Shown: in pieces, positions 27,400 to 36,071 of the stretch | Numbering within the stretch: the first letter of the stretch is position 1 | Layout: each line of letters starts with the position of its first letter | NCBI RefSeq assembly: GCF_019422935.1 | Contig: NZ_JAHZCJ010000002.1 | Coordinates: forward strand, 1 to 64,000 | Length of the DNA: 64,000 nt | Origin: Desulfovibrio sp. | Lineage (GTDB): Bacteria; Desulfobacterota; Desulfovibrionia; Desulfovibrionales; Desulfovibrionaceae | Direction of reading: 5' to 3' | Translations under genes and position numbers: made by a program | The notes under the pieces: generated by a model | Databases searched by the model: none | The model's input: only the letters and a program-made list of their open reading frames with translations | What the model was told of the DNA's origin: nothing

Positions 27400-28116
27400 C
27401 TACCGTTCAGAAGCGCAACCGCCCTGGCAAAGATGTCCGGGGCCGAAGGGAACAAGCCTGCCCGCAGCAAAGGCGTTAAGACAGTCGGCCACTGTAGGCA
27501 GATTGGCATTGTAATACACGGCTATACCCGCCTCCTGCAAAGCCCGCAGGGGCCTCATGCCCATGCCGCCCGCGAGCAGAGCGCCAACACCAAGACGCAG
27601 CAAGGCCTGTACCGGCCCGGCGCAATCCCCGCCCTGATGCATGGGATTGGGCTGAATGCTGACCGCCCCGATATTGCCGTCTTCCACCCTGGCAAGGGTA
27701 TAGAACTGACATCGGCCAAAATGCGCGTTGGGCGCGGCATCCGGCCCGCCAGGGGCAATGCTTGGCACGGCCACCACCAGCCCGCCCGGCATGGCAACCT
27801 CGCTTTCCGCCCCCTCGGCAGTCGCATCCACAGCGCACACCCCGCCCTCAATGCGCAGGGCCTGCCCCTGCACCAGAGCCTGAGCCACGCTGCGCCGCGC
27901 GCGCTTCAAAAGCCTGCCAAAGGTGTGCCGCGAAACACCCATGCGGGCTGCGGCGGCATCCATGTTAAGGTCTTCAAAGTCGGCCAGACGCAGGGCTTCC
28001 AGGCCATCCAGCGACAGCACGACCTCTTCAAGTTCGTGCAGGGGAATACCGTTGGGCTTGAAACATCTGTTTTTTGGCAAGGCGCTCACGCGCCTGCAAT
28101 GGCAAGGTCTTGGCAT
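27400..28116 (-). CDS. DUF134 DNA-binding domain fused to a NifX/NifB-type cofactor domain
   Basis: 238 residues. The N-terminus is a textbook DUF134 (UPF0251) HTH: RPCHCRRV, then IPLHELEEVVLSLDGLEALR and MGVSRHTFGRLLKRARR. Residues about 125-220 form a dinitrogenase iron-molybdenum cofactor biosynthesis domain (FGRCQFYTLARVEDG, then LLAGGMGMRPLRAL). The protein could sense a Mo/Cu or Fe/S ligand and act as regulator of the adjacent ORP-like cluster. This is inference. The ATG at 28,114-28,116 has GGGAAA upstream. About 270 bases, with no other gene, separate it from the receiver-like gene, so it may have its own promoter. Confidence 0.85.
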   Translation of the reverse strand: MPRPCHCRRVSALPKNRCFKPNGIPLHELEEVVLSLDGLEALRLADFEDLNMDAAAARMGVSRHTFGRLLKRARRSVAQALVQGQALRIEGGVCAVDATAEGAESEVAMPGGLVVAVPSIAPGGPDAAPNAHFGRCQFYTLARVEDGNIGAVSIQPNPMHQGGDCAGPVQALLRLGVGALLAGGMGMRPLRALQEAGIAVYYNANLPTVADCLNAFAAGRLVPFGPGHLCQGGCASER

Positions 28117-28387
28117 AATTTCCCAGTAATATGGTTTTATTTGAGAATAAGCCAATGCCACGCCTCGCGCAAGTGGCGCAAGCCGTGGTCATGCACACCT
28201 GCCGCTCTGCGCATGACCGGGCCAAAACAGGGAGGGGTAAACCCGGTTCAGGCCCGGCCATGCTTCCCGAGGGCCGGAGGCTGCTTGCGCGCAGGCAGCG
28301 CGCGCCCAAGGCACCAGGCAAACCAAGGGTACGGGCAATGGTTTGCGGGAACAGTAAAACCTGCCGCGCGTGGCGGCTATCATTTTA

Positions 28388-28753
28388 TCAGGCCTGAAGC
28401 TCCGTCAGCAGGCGCATCACGCGACGCGCATCGTCCGCTGTGGGCGTGGTCGGCAGCGAGGCAAGAATGCCCAGGCCTTCCATGACGTCATGAAAAACAT
28501 CCTCGGGCATTTCGCTGACAACCGCCGTATGCACCAGCGCATTCACACGCATGATGCCGATGACATCCTGCTTCGCCTGCTCCTGCGAGGTGGCATCCAG
28601 CATCACCAGCGCAGGGGCCTGCTTTTGCACGCAGCGTTTGCAGGCATCGGCATCAGCAACCGTGGTTACGGCGCAGCCCTGGCTTTCAAGCTCCGCCACA
28701 AAGGCGGCAAAAACTGCGGGCCGCCCTGTCTGCAACAGAATGGAGCGCTTCAT
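28388..28753 (-). CDS. Receiver-like protein of the ORP-type cluster
   Basis: 121 residues with the fold pattern of a response-regulator receiver. The segment LVMLDATSQEQ keeps the central aspartate, but the conserved Lys near the end is absent (LASLPTTPTADD), and no output domain follows. A non-canonical or adaptor receiver is likely. It starts six bases after the NifX-domain gene ends, so it is the last gene of the MinD/NifX operon. Confidence 0.6.
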   Translation of the reverse strand: MKRSILLQTGRPAVFAAFVAELESQGCAVTTVADADACKRCVQKQAPALVMLDATSQEQAKQDVIGIMRVNALVHTAVVSEMPEDVFHDVMEGLGILASLPTTPTADDARRVMRLLTELQA

Positions 28754-28759
28754 AACGGC

Positions 28760-29137
28760 TTAATGCCCGCCGCCGCAGGTGTGCTCGGGAGTGAATTCCG
28801 TCAGTTTGCCCTGGCAAAATGCCTGCACGGCCATGCCCACGGTGGGCTGGTTGCCTGCAAAGTACACGCTGATACCCATCTGGTTGAAACCCATGAGGGG
28901 GCGCATACCCATGCCGCCAGCCAGAAGCGCATTGACGCCGTGGGAGGCCAGATACTGCACCGGGGCCATGCACCCGCCCTGCTGATGCGGGATGGATTCA
29001 AGGGTGGACTGGGCGGCAACCTGCCCGTTTTCCAGTTCCACGATGGTGTAAATATCGCAATGTCCAAAATGCATACCCATGCCGGAATCCATGCCGCCGG
29101 GCATTTGCGAAGGAATCGCCAGAATCGTCTTGCTCAT
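28760..29137 (-). CDS. NifX/ORP-like dinitrogenase cofactor domain protein
   Basis: 125 residues, a single NifX/NifB-C domain: GMHFGHCDIYTIVELENGQV, then GGCMAPVQYLASHGVNALL and GGMGMRPLMGF. The C-terminal TCGGGH could bind metal. Members of this family in Desulfovibrio include the orange protein that carries a Mo-Cu-S cluster. GGAAAG precedes the ATG. It is tightly packed in the operon with two Fe/S MinD proteins. Confidence 0.85.
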   Translation of the reverse strand: MSKTILAIPSQMPGGMDSGMGMHFGHCDIYTIVELENGQVAAQSTLESIPHQQGGCMAPVQYLASHGVNALLAGGMGMRPLMGFNQMGISVYFAGNQPTVGMAVQAFCQGKLTEFTPEHTCGGGH

Positions 29138-29149
29138 GATGCTTTCCTT

Positions 29150-30073
29150 TTACAGGTGGTTTATGCCGCCTTGCCGCCCCGGTTGCGCAGCCAAAGCGCA
29201 CACGCACTCCCAGGCTGCAGCCAGTGTTTCGGCAAGGGGTTGGGTAAGGATTGAAATTTCTTCGGTCAGAGCCTGCCGCCGCACCATGGCCTGCGTGACC
29301 AGCGGGCTGAAAGGCAGTTCGCCCACCACATGGTGCCCGCCTTCTGCGGCCACGGCGTGTATGCGGGCGGCTTCCTCCGCGTTCAGGTCGGCCTTGTTGA
29401 TAAGCACCGCCACGGGAATGCGAAAATGCGCGCACAGCTCCGCCACGCGGGCAAAGTCATGCCGCCCCGAAGGCGTTGGCTCTACCACGGCCACGGCCAG
29501 TGCCGCACCGGAAAGGGAGCTGATCACAGGGCAGCCCACACCCGGCGAGCCATCGCACAGCACAAGGTCTGCGCCCATTTGGGTTGCCTTGTCCCGGGCC
29601 TGACGTTTGAGCAGGGCCACAAGCCTGCCGGAATTTTCCTGCCCGGGATCGAGCTGCGCATGCACAAAAGGTCCAAAGCGGGTGTCGCTGACATACCACA
29701 CGCCACAGCGCCGTTCAGGGAATTCCACCGCATGCACCGGACAAAGCTTGTGGCACACACCACAACCTTCGCACCCCAGTTCGTCTATGGTGTACACGCC
29801 ATCTTCAAGCCGCACGGCATCAAAACGGCACAGATCGGCACAGCGCCCGCAGGCGGTGCACAGATCAGGATTGATGTGGGCCGTATTACCGGAAATAAAA
29901 ACTTCCTTCTGCTGCACCTGCGGGTCCAGCAGAATGTGCATGTCCGGCACGTCCACATCCAGGTCGCAGAGTACGGCCTTTTGCCCCAGCGCATGGGCCA
30001 GCGCGGCAAATGCGGCGCAGACGGTGGTCTTTCCCGTACCGCCCTTGCCGCTGATAACAACTATCTCACGCAT
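29150..30073 (-). CDS. MinD-superfamily P-loop ATPase with [4Fe-4S] insert (downstream copy)
   Basis: 307 residues. The deviant Walker A is SGKGGTGKTT at the N-terminus. A ferredoxin-like insert follows with CTACGRCADLC and CEGCGVCHKLCP, giving two cluster sites. The switch-like segment LVLCDGSPGVGCPV is retained. Such Mrp/MinD-type proteins act in Fe/S or Mo/Cu cluster handling, and paired copies occur in ORP operons of Desulfovibrio. The true start is the ATG at 30,071-30,073, eight bases inside the upstream paralogue; a 69-codon upstream extension is rejected. Confidence 0.9.
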   Translation of the reverse strand: MREIVVISGKGGTGKTTVCAAFAALAHALGQKAVLCDLDVDVPDMHILLDPQVQQKEVFISGNTAHINPDLCTACGRCADLCRFDAVRLEDGVYTIDELGCEGCGVCHKLCPVHAVEFPERRCGVWYVSDTRFGPFVHAQLDPGQENSGRLVALLKRQARDKATQMGADLVLCDGSPGVGCPVISSLSGAALAVAVVEPTPSGRHDFARVAELCAHFRIPVAVLINKADLNAEEAARIHAVAAEGGHHVVGELPFSPLVTQAMVRRQALTEEISILTQPLAETLAAAWECVCALAAQPGRQGGINHL

Positions 30074-30971
30074 GGCTGGCCCCCTTGGCAAACTCCCGCA
30101 GTTTGACGGCAAGTTCTGCAAAGCGCTGCCGCCATTCCTGACCCGTCGCGCCCTGCGCTTCCGTGGGCGGCAAGCCGTGGGCATAGGCGTGGGCGGCCTC
30201 GCGCTGGAAGGGCAGTTCTGCCAGTATGGACAGTTTTGCGCCCGCGCACCATGCGCGCAGTTCATTCTCACAATCGGCATTGCCTTCCATGCCCACGCGG
30301 TTCATCACAACGGCAACGGGCCGCCCCAACTGCGCAAAGGCCGCATGCGCCAGCTTGAAATCATAAAAGCCAAAGGGGGTTGGTTCCGCCACCAGCAGTA
30401 CGGCATCCGCGCCGCGAGCCGCCGTCATGGCCGGGCAGCTCACGCCGGGGGGAGCGTCCATGAGTACGTCAGAGGGATGCCCCGCAAGCAATTCTGCCAG
30501 CTTGCGCTCCTGAGCACGCAGGAGGGGCGGAGTCATGGCCTCGCCCACGCGGGTACGGCCCATCAGAAAGGGGAGTGTTTTGCTGCCAGCGGGCACAGAA
30601 CCCTGCAGCAGGGCGCCAAGCTCCCGCTGCGCCACGCGTAGCGCCTGTTCCGGGCACACCTCAAAACAGCCGCCGCAGCCGTGGCACATATCCTGAAAAT
30701 ACATGGGCTTTGCACCCATCATGGCAATGGCCCCGTAGGAACACATGGGGCGGCATGCGCCGCAGCCCGTGCATTTTTCCTCCACCAGTTCCGGCACTTC
30801 AAGATAAACCGATTCGGGCTCCGCGAGACTTGGGTGCAGCAAAAGGTGCAGATTGGGCGCTTCCACGTCCGCGTCCACAAGCAACAAGTCGCGCTCCCAC
30901 TGTCCTGCAAGGCAGGCGGTTACGGTGGTCTTTCCCGCGCCGCCTTTGCCGCTGGCAATCACAATGCGCAT
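30066..30971 (-). CDS. MinD-superfamily P-loop ATPase with [4Fe-4S] insert (upstream copy)
   Basis: 301 residues, paralogue of the following gene. Walker A is SGKGGAGKTT. The insert has CTGCGACRPMC and CHGCGGCFEVCP. LMDAPPGVSCPAM is the Walker-B/switch region. The two copies probably form a heterodimer, as inferred for ORP systems. It begins six bases after the NifX-domain gene ends, and its stop lies within the start of its paralogue, so expression should be stoichiometric. Confidence 0.9.
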   Translation of the reverse strand: MRIVIASGKGGAGKTTVTACLAGQWERDLLLVDADVEAPNLHLLLHPSLAEPESVYLEVPELVEEKCTGCGACRPMCSYGAIAMMGAKPMYFQDMCHGCGGCFEVCPEQALRVAQRELGALLQGSVPAGSKTLPFLMGRTRVGEAMTPPLLRAQERKLAELLAGHPSDVLMDAPPGVSCPAMTAARGADAVLLVAEPTPFGFYDFKLAHAAFAQLGRPVAVVMNRVGMEGNADCENELRAWCAGAKLSILAELPFQREAAHAYAHGLPPTEAQGATGQEWRQRFAELAVKLREFAKGASHA

Positions 30972-30977
30972 ACGAGC

Positions 30978-31328
30978 CTACTTGTTGGGAGCCGTGGCTG
31001 GGCTGACCGAGCCATCGGCAAGACAGCGCACGGCTTCGCCCACGCTGCGGTTGTCCATGTCCTGATACACGTCGAGGCCAGCCGCCTTGAGGGCCGTAAA
31101 AGCCTTGGGCCCCACATAGCCGCTCATGACGGCCTGCACACCCAGACCAGCCAGCCGCTCAGCAGTCTGAATGCCAGCACCCTGCGCCGCCGCCTGCGAT
31201 GCGCCGTTGTCCACATAATCTGCCTGCATGGTGTCCATATCCACGATCACAAATCCGCCAGCCCTGCCGAACCGTGGATCAACCTGCGATTCCAGCCCCG
31301 GCCCTTCGCTTGAAACGGCTACTTTCAT
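30978..31328 (-). CDS. NifX-like cofactor-binding protein, first gene of ORP-like operon
   Basis: 116 residues, a single dinitrogenase cofactor domain: MKVAVSSEGPGLESQVDPRFG, then FVIVDMDTM and AVMSGYVGPKAFTAL. The full-length start at 31,326-31,328 has AAGGGAG upstream; a longer frame is rejected. It heads the five-gene run NifX, MinD, MinD, NifX and receiver, and its promoter carries a palindromic operator overlapping the -10 box. Confidence 0.88.
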   Translation of the reverse strand: MKVAVSSEGPGLESQVDPRFGRAGGFVIVDMDTMQADYVDNGASQAAAQGAGIQTAERLAGLGVQAVMSGYVGPKAFTALKAAGLDVYQDMDNRSVGEAVRCLADGSVSPATAPNK

Positions 31329-31352
31329 GGCTACTCCCTTGCTCGTCATTTT

Positions 31353-31391
31353 TGCTCAAATGAGCATAATCCTGTACGCAAAAATGTCAAC
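31353..31391 (-). promoter_or_regulatory. Promoter and palindromic operator of the ORP-like operon
   Basis: On the minus strand TTGACA (31,386-31,391) and TATGCT (31,363-31,368), spacer 17, form a sigma-70 promoter. TGCTCA-AA-TGAGCA (31,353-31,366) is an inverted repeat covering the -10 box. The DUF134-NifX protein is a candidate binder. Confidence 0.6.
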
Positions 31392-31472
31392 ACAATAAAG
31401 AATCCGCCGCACCAACTTTTGCTGATACGGCGGACATGCCGCCCACAAGGCGGCCCGGGGGGGATGTAGAAA

Positions 31473-32549
31473 CTACTTGTGCACGTAATGATCCAGAGGC
31501 TTTACCCTGTAGCTGTTGACCGGCATAAGGTCAGTGGTCACGTAGCCCGGCGCGGCGTTAATAAGGTCGGGTATGCGATTGACGATGGTGGCGCAGGTCA
31601 GTTCAACCGTGGCGGGACGGGTAATGACCACCTGCGTATCCGGCTCGCCCATGAGCGTCCAGTCGTTGCGGTCAACCTCGCCGGGGGCGTAAACCTTGCC
31701 CACGCATTCGCTCTCGATAACGATGCCCTCCGCCGTTTCTGTGGTCACCACGGCAGACATGCCTGTGGCATGCCCGGCAGGGATGGTCATACCCAGCGTT
31801 TCAGAGCGCAACTCGGCGCTGTGGGTCTGGGGCACGCACTTCTGCACCTGGCTTTTGACCGTAAGGCCCAGACGCTCAGCCAGCCAGCCGTTGACGTTCC
31901 ACATATAGGAGGGCAAAAACTCGCCGCGCTCAATCAACTGCTGACGCTCTGCGGGCGAAATGGCGTCTGCTGAAGCTATTTCCTTTTCAAAAGCGGGCAG
32001 GTCAAGCCCCGCGCCGTGAACCTTGGCGAGGGCGATGCCGTAGTCTTCCACATTGTAGCTGGAGCTGCCCTTGATCTTGTTGATGGTATGCATGGCCCCG
32101 GCCAGGGTGGCAATCAGGTTGCCCCAGAACACGTCCTGATAACCGGAACCGCAAACCGTGCAGCCCGTTTTTTTCGCCATGGCATCCACCTCGCGGGTGA
32201 TGGCGGGCGAAGAATTCATGGGGAAGATGGCTTCCTCATTGGTGGTGATGGCGTTGACGCCATTTCTGGCGCAGACCATGAGGGCATCCACAATGTCGCG
32301 CATGAGGCTCATGGTGGTGATGATGCAGGCATCGGGTTTGAGCGCGGCCAACACCTTGTCGGCCTCATCAGCGTGATGCACCACAACGCCCCGCTCCGGC
32401 CCGCCAATGATTGCACTGATATCCCGGCCGATCACTGCGGGATTCACGTCAAAGGCAGCTACGATTTCCGCGCCTTTTTCGTACACGTATCGCATGGAAT
32501 ACTTGGACATCTTTCCGCAACCATACTGGGCAATCCGCAATTTGCTCAT
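31473..32549 (-). CDS. 2,4-diaminopentanoate dehydrogenase-like oxidoreductase (DapB-like fold)
   Basis: 358 residues. The N-terminal Rossmann motif is IAQYGCGKMSKYSMRY, a Gly-rich NAD(P) loop. The C-terminal domain matches the family grouped with 2,4-diaminopentanoate dehydrogenase and dihydrodipicolinate reductase (GSGYQDVFWGNLIATLAGA). In characterised members the enzyme deaminates 2,4-diaminopentanoate during ornithine fermentation. No other ornithine-degradation gene is adjacent, so the substrate may differ. AGGAGG lies six bases before the ATG. A GCCGCC/GGCGGC hairpin follows the gene near 31,440. Confidence 0.75.
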   Translation of the reverse strand: MSKLRIAQYGCGKMSKYSMRYVYEKGAEIVAAFDVNPAVIGRDISAIIGGPERGVVVHHADEADKVLAALKPDACIITTMSLMRDIVDALMVCARNGVNAITTNEEAIFPMNSSPAITREVDAMAKKTGCTVCGSGYQDVFWGNLIATLAGAMHTINKIKGSSSYNVEDYGIALAKVHGAGLDLPAFEKEIASADAISPAERQQLIERGEFLPSYMWNVNGWLAERLGLTVKSQVQKCVPQTHSAELRSETLGMTIPAGHATGMSAVVTTETAEGIVIESECVGKVYAPGEVDRNDWTLMGEPDTQVVITRPATVELTCATIVNRIPDLINAAPGYVTTDLMPVNSYRVKPLDHYVHK

Positions 32550-32649
32550 GAGTTTCCTCCTGGTTTGGAATGCGCGCTACCTGAAATACGCTTTCAGTTC
32601 TACCATACGCGCCGCTTGTGAAAAAACAAGCATATCACGGATTGAAAAA

Positions 32650-33603
32650 TCAGCGCTTTGGCAGCCTCACGCCCAGAGCCACTGCAAGGCCTGCCACAAT
32701 GGCGGCAGCCCCCGCCACATCGGTGGGCAGGATGGGCACGCCCAGCAACAAAGCTGAAAGGGCCAGTCCGCTCAGGGGATTGAGCATGTTATACGCAGCC
32801 GCAGTGGATGCCCCTTGCGTACGGATGAGCAACAGCCACAGGGCCATGCCCAGCAGGCTCACCACAGCAAGCCAGCCCAGCGCCAGCAGGGCCGGAATGG
32901 AAACCGCAAGAGGCGTCACGCTGCTCTGCATAGCAGCTGGGGCAAAACAAAGCATGGCGCAGACTGACATCCAGAAATTGACCGGCAGCAGCGGCATGTT
33001 GCTGTATCTGCCGCGAAAGAGCACCGCACCTACGGAAAATGCCACAGTTGCCCCGGCAGCCAGCAGCAGCCCCTGAACGGCCCCGGCCTCAAGCTTGCTC
33101 ACGCCCACCATGAGCACAATGCCAGCCAGCGACAGGCCAAAGCCCAGCAGCTTTGCCGCACTAAACGATTCCAGCCTGCGCGCAACGCCAAGCATAAGGG
33201 TGGCAAAGGGCGAGCAGGACACAATGACCACAACCCAGGGAGGCGAGACCAGTTGCAGGGCGGAGAAACTCAGCCCCAGATAGGCCACGTTGTTCAGCAG
33301 GCCGAGCACAAATCCAGCCCGCAGCGCCCTGCCCGCCTGCGGCCCCCACAGGCTTTTGCCGCACAAGAGGCCAAGCACAAAAACGGTGCCCACAAAACGG
33401 TAAAACAGGCTTACGAATGGCCCCATTTCCGTCACCACAATCTTGCCCGCCACAAAGGCTGAACTCCAGATAACGCTAAAGCACACGCCCACAGCCACGT
33501 GCCGCCAGTTTAGACGCTTTTGAGCCGAGTTTGTCGCGTATCCGTTCCCCAATCCAGGCCCGTGCGCTTCCAGCGGCCTTTCCACACTTGCTGGTTTTTC
33601 CAT
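32650..33603 (-). CDS. EamA/DMT-family transporter
   Basis: 317 residues with about ten hydrophobic helices in two EamA repeats (IWSSAFVAGKIVV starts the first, NMLNPLSGLALSALLLG lies in the second). This drug/metabolite transporter type exports amino acids or small metabolites; the substrate is unknown. GGGGTG precedes the ATG. The first 30 residues are polar. It is divergent from a LysR regulator, with 123 bases between them, a usual arrangement for LysR-controlled exporters. Confidence 0.9.
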   Translation of the reverse strand: MEKPASVERPLEAHGPGLGNGYATNSAQKRLNWRHVAVGVCFSVIWSSAFVAGKIVVTEMGPFVSLFYRFVGTVFVLGLLCGKSLWGPQAGRALRAGFVLGLLNNVAYLGLSFSALQLVSPPWVVVIVSCSPFATLMLGVARRLESFSAAKLLGFGLSLAGIVLMVGVSKLEAGAVQGLLLAAGATVAFSVGAVLFRGRYSNMPLLPVNFWMSVCAMLCFAPAAMQSSVTPLAVSIPALLALGWLAVVSLLGMALWLLLIRTQGASTAAAYNMLNPLSGLALSALLLGVPILPTDVAGAAAIVAGLAVALGVRLPKR

Positions 33604-33726
33604 TTTTCACCCCTACCCCTTGCAGCAATATAATTGCGTCCACAGTAGGCGGGGGCTTGATAATTTGTAAAATTTATTTTTATCATGAACAAATCAGTTC
33701 ATCTTATTTTAAGGAGGTCAGCAGCT

Positions 33727-34632
33727 ATGGAAATCCCGGCAGACACGCGCAGTATCACCCTTGAACATATGCGGGCTTTTATTGCCGTGGCCCACAGCCG
33801 CAGCTTTCAAAAAGCCGGGGAGCAGCTTTGCCGCAGCCAGTCGGCGGTGACGCAGTCTGTCAAAAGGCTGGAGGCGCACCTCAACTGCACGTTGGTGGAG
33901 AGAGGCAACGGGCATACCTTTGGCCTCACCACAGCGGGGCAGCGCATCTTGCCGGAACTGGAGGATATTCTGCTGCGCTTTGACGCGGTGCTGCGCGCAG
34001 CCCGGCAACCTGAATTGCGGGGGCGCATCACGGTAGGGATTCCGCCAAGTTTCAGCACGGTAGAATTGCAGGCTGCCGTGGCCCGCCTGCTGGCCCTGAA
34101 CCCTGACCTTCAGATCGGCGTCATTTCGGCCATGTCTGCGGATATTGACCGCATGCTGGCGGACGGCAGCCTGGACGTGGCCCTGATCAACCAATACCGC
34201 TTTGACAGCAGCCACGCGCCCGAGGGCATATTCGAGGTATTGGCGCAGCAGCCTCTGCACTGGGCAAGCGGCGGGTACATGGAGCTTGCGCCGACCGTGC
34301 CCGTGCCGCTGGCTACCTACAGCGAGGGCAGCCCCTGGCGCTCCGCCACGCTGGAAGCCCTCAATACCGCAGGCAGAAGCTATGATTTTGCCTATGTGAG
34401 CGCCTCGTACGAAAGCCTGTGCAGCTCGGTGCTGGCGGGTTTTGGCATAACCGCCCTGCCCGATTGGGATATGGACGGACGCTTTGTCATCCTTGACGGC
34501 ACGTGCGGCCTGCCGCCTCTGCCGCAGGTGCGAACAGTGCTTAAAACAGCCGCGACCAGCCCGGTGCTGCGGCAGTTTTGCGACTTCATCATGCAACTGC
34601 CATTTTTTAAAAACCTGCGCCCTCAAGCCTGA
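33727..34632 (+). CDS. LysR-family transcriptional regulator
   Basis: 301 residues. The HTH segment is MRAFIAVAHSRSFQKAGEQL, then CRSQSAVTQSVKRLEAHL. The effector domain begins at RGRITVGIPPSFS. I use the ATG at 33,727 with AAGGAGG nine bases upstream; a 14-codon extension is less likely. It is divergent from the EamA exporter, so that gene is its probable target. Two terminator-like structures follow. Confidence 0.92.
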   Translation: MEIPADTRSITLEHMRAFIAVAHSRSFQKAGEQLCRSQSAVTQSVKRLEAHLNCTLVERGNGHTFGLTTAGQRILPELEDILLRFDAVLRAARQPELRGRITVGIPPSFSTVELQAAVARLLALNPDLQIGVISAMSADIDRMLADGSLDVALINQYRFDSSHAPEGIFEVLAQQPLHWASGGYMELAPTVPVPLATYSEGSPWRSATLEALNTAGRSYDFAYVSASYESLCSSVLAGFGITALPDWDMDGRFVILDGTCGLPPLPQVRTVLKTAATSPVLRQFCDFIMQLPFFKNLRPQA

Positions 34633-34643
34633 GCACCGCACGC

Positions 34644-34674
34644 AAAAAGCCCCCGAATCCTGAGATCCGAGGGC
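34644..34674 (-). terminator. Intrinsic terminator after pgk (minus) and LysR (plus)
   Basis: On the minus strand GCCCTCGGATC pairs with GATTCGGGGGC (11 bp with two G-U) and is followed by TTTTT at 34,644-34,648. It ends transcription coming from pgk. On the plus strand it is 11 bases past the LysR stop. Confidence 0.8.
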
Positions 34675-34755
34675 CTGAATCAGCTATGAACGCCGCCGAG
34701 CGGCATGGACTAGGGTTTGTTAACTCTATGAGCAATTTTGTTCTCTGCCAAGGAA

Positions 34756-34817
34756 GGAAGCCTTTTTATGAAGGGAGTGTACTCCCTTCGGTACTCGACC
34801 GAAATAAAAAGGCTTCC
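34756..34817. other. Three-way-junction-like inverted repeat
   Basis: GGAAGCCTTTTTAT (34,756-34,769) is perfectly inverted at 34,804-34,817. Enclosed are two further hairpins: GAAGGGAGT/ACTCCCTTC (34,770-34,789) and a GGT/ACC stem around ACTCG. The 62-base unit can fold as a three-way junction on either strand, and both strands contain CCTTTTTAT. It lies 40 bases past the pgk stop. It could be a bidirectional terminator or a structured mobile hairpin. Confidence 0.65.
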
Positions 34818-34857
34818 TGACGCAGACAGAGGGCAAAAGAGCCATAGTGCACAGGCC

Positions 34858-36027
34858 CTAGCCTCTGTCTTCCAGCGCCGCCACAGAAGGCAACACCTTG
34901 CCTTCCAGCAGTTCCAGCGATGCGCCGCCGCCAGTGGAGATATAGCCCATTTTTTCGGACAGGCCGTACTTTTCCACCGCAGCCACGGAATCACCGCCGC
35001 CCACCACCACAAAGGCCTTGGAATCAGCAAGATAGTGCGCCAGTTCCTTGGTGCCTTCGCCAAAGGGATCAGTTTCAAACGCGCCCACAGGGCCGTTCCA
35101 CACCACAGTGGCAACCTTGGACAGCAACTTTTTGTACTGCGCAATCGTGTCTCGGCCTACGTCCAGAATCATCTGGTCGGCGGGCACGTCGCCCACGGCG
35201 CGGGTGGTAGCCGCCTGACCGGGGGCCAGTTCCTCGGCGGTCACAACATCCACGGGCAGGGGCAGTTCTCTGTTAAGATTTTTGGCCTGCTCCATGATGC
35301 GCTTGGCGTCCGTCACCAGATCTTCCTCGTACAGAGACTTGCCGACCATATACCCGGCAGCCGCAAGAAAGGTATTGGCAATGCCGCCGCCCACGATAAG
35401 CACGTCCACTTTTTCCAGCAGATTTTCCAGCAGGGCCAGCTTGGTGGACACCTTGGAACCGCCGATAATGGCAGCAAGCGGACGGGCGGGATTGTTCAGC
35501 ACCTTGGCAAAGGCATCCAGCTCCGCCTGGAGCAGCGGCCCGGCGCAGGCAACCTTGGCAACGCGCACCGCACCCTCGGTGGAGGCATGCGCGCGGTGGG
35601 CCGCCCCAAAGGCGTCCATCACATATACATCACCCAGGGCGGCAAGCTGCGCGGCCAGAGCGGGGTCGTTCTTTTTCTCGCCCTTGAGAAAACGCACGTT
35701 CTCAAGCAGGGTCACGGTGCCGGGAGCAGCCTTGGCTTCTTCCAGCGTGGCGGCGAGGGCAACAGGTTTGCCCAGCAGCTCGGAAAGGCGGGCGGCCACG
35801 GGCTTGAGGGAGAACTGCTCTTCATACTGCCCTTCTGTGGGGCGGCCCAGATGCGAAAGCAGCACCACGCCCGCGCCTTTTTCAAGGGCCGTGGTAATGG
35901 TGGGCACCGAAGCGCGGATGCGCTTGTCGTTGGATACCTGTCCGTCCTTCATGGGCACGTTCAGGTCTTCGCGAATCACAACGGTTTTGCCGGTCAGGTC
36001 CAGATCCTGCATTTTTTTGATGGGCAT
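34858..36027 (-). CDS. pgk: Phosphoglycerate kinase
   Basis: 389 residues, full length. It interconverts 1,3-bisphosphoglycerate and 3-phosphoglycerate with ADP/ATP. Diagnostic segments are [36 protein letters not shown] and the C-terminal nucleotide loop [17 protein letters not shown] precedes the ATG. It follows tkt by 44 bases on the same strand. Confidence 0.98.
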   Translation of the reverse strand: MPIKKMQDLDLTGKTVVIREDLNVPMKDGQVSNDKRIRASVPTITTALEKGAGVVLLSHLGRPTEGQYEEQFSLKPVAARLSELLGKPVALAATLEEAKAAPGTVTLLENVRFLKGEKKNDPALAAQLAALGDVYVMDAFGAAHRAHASTEGAVRVAKVACAGPLLQAELDAFAKVLNNPARPLAAIIGGSKVSTKLALLENLLEKVDVLIVGGGIANTFLAAAGYMVGKSLYEEDLVTDAKRIMEQAKNLNRELPLPVDVVTAEELAPGQAATTRAVGDVPADQMILDVGRDTIAQYKKLLSKVATVVWNGPVGAFETDPFGEGTKELAHYLADSKAFVVVGGGDSVAAVEKYGLSEKMGYISTGGGASLELLEGKVLPSVAALEDRG

Positions 36028-36071
36028 ATGCGTTCTCCCTGTAAGAGGATTTGCTTCGTTCTGTCGGTCAG

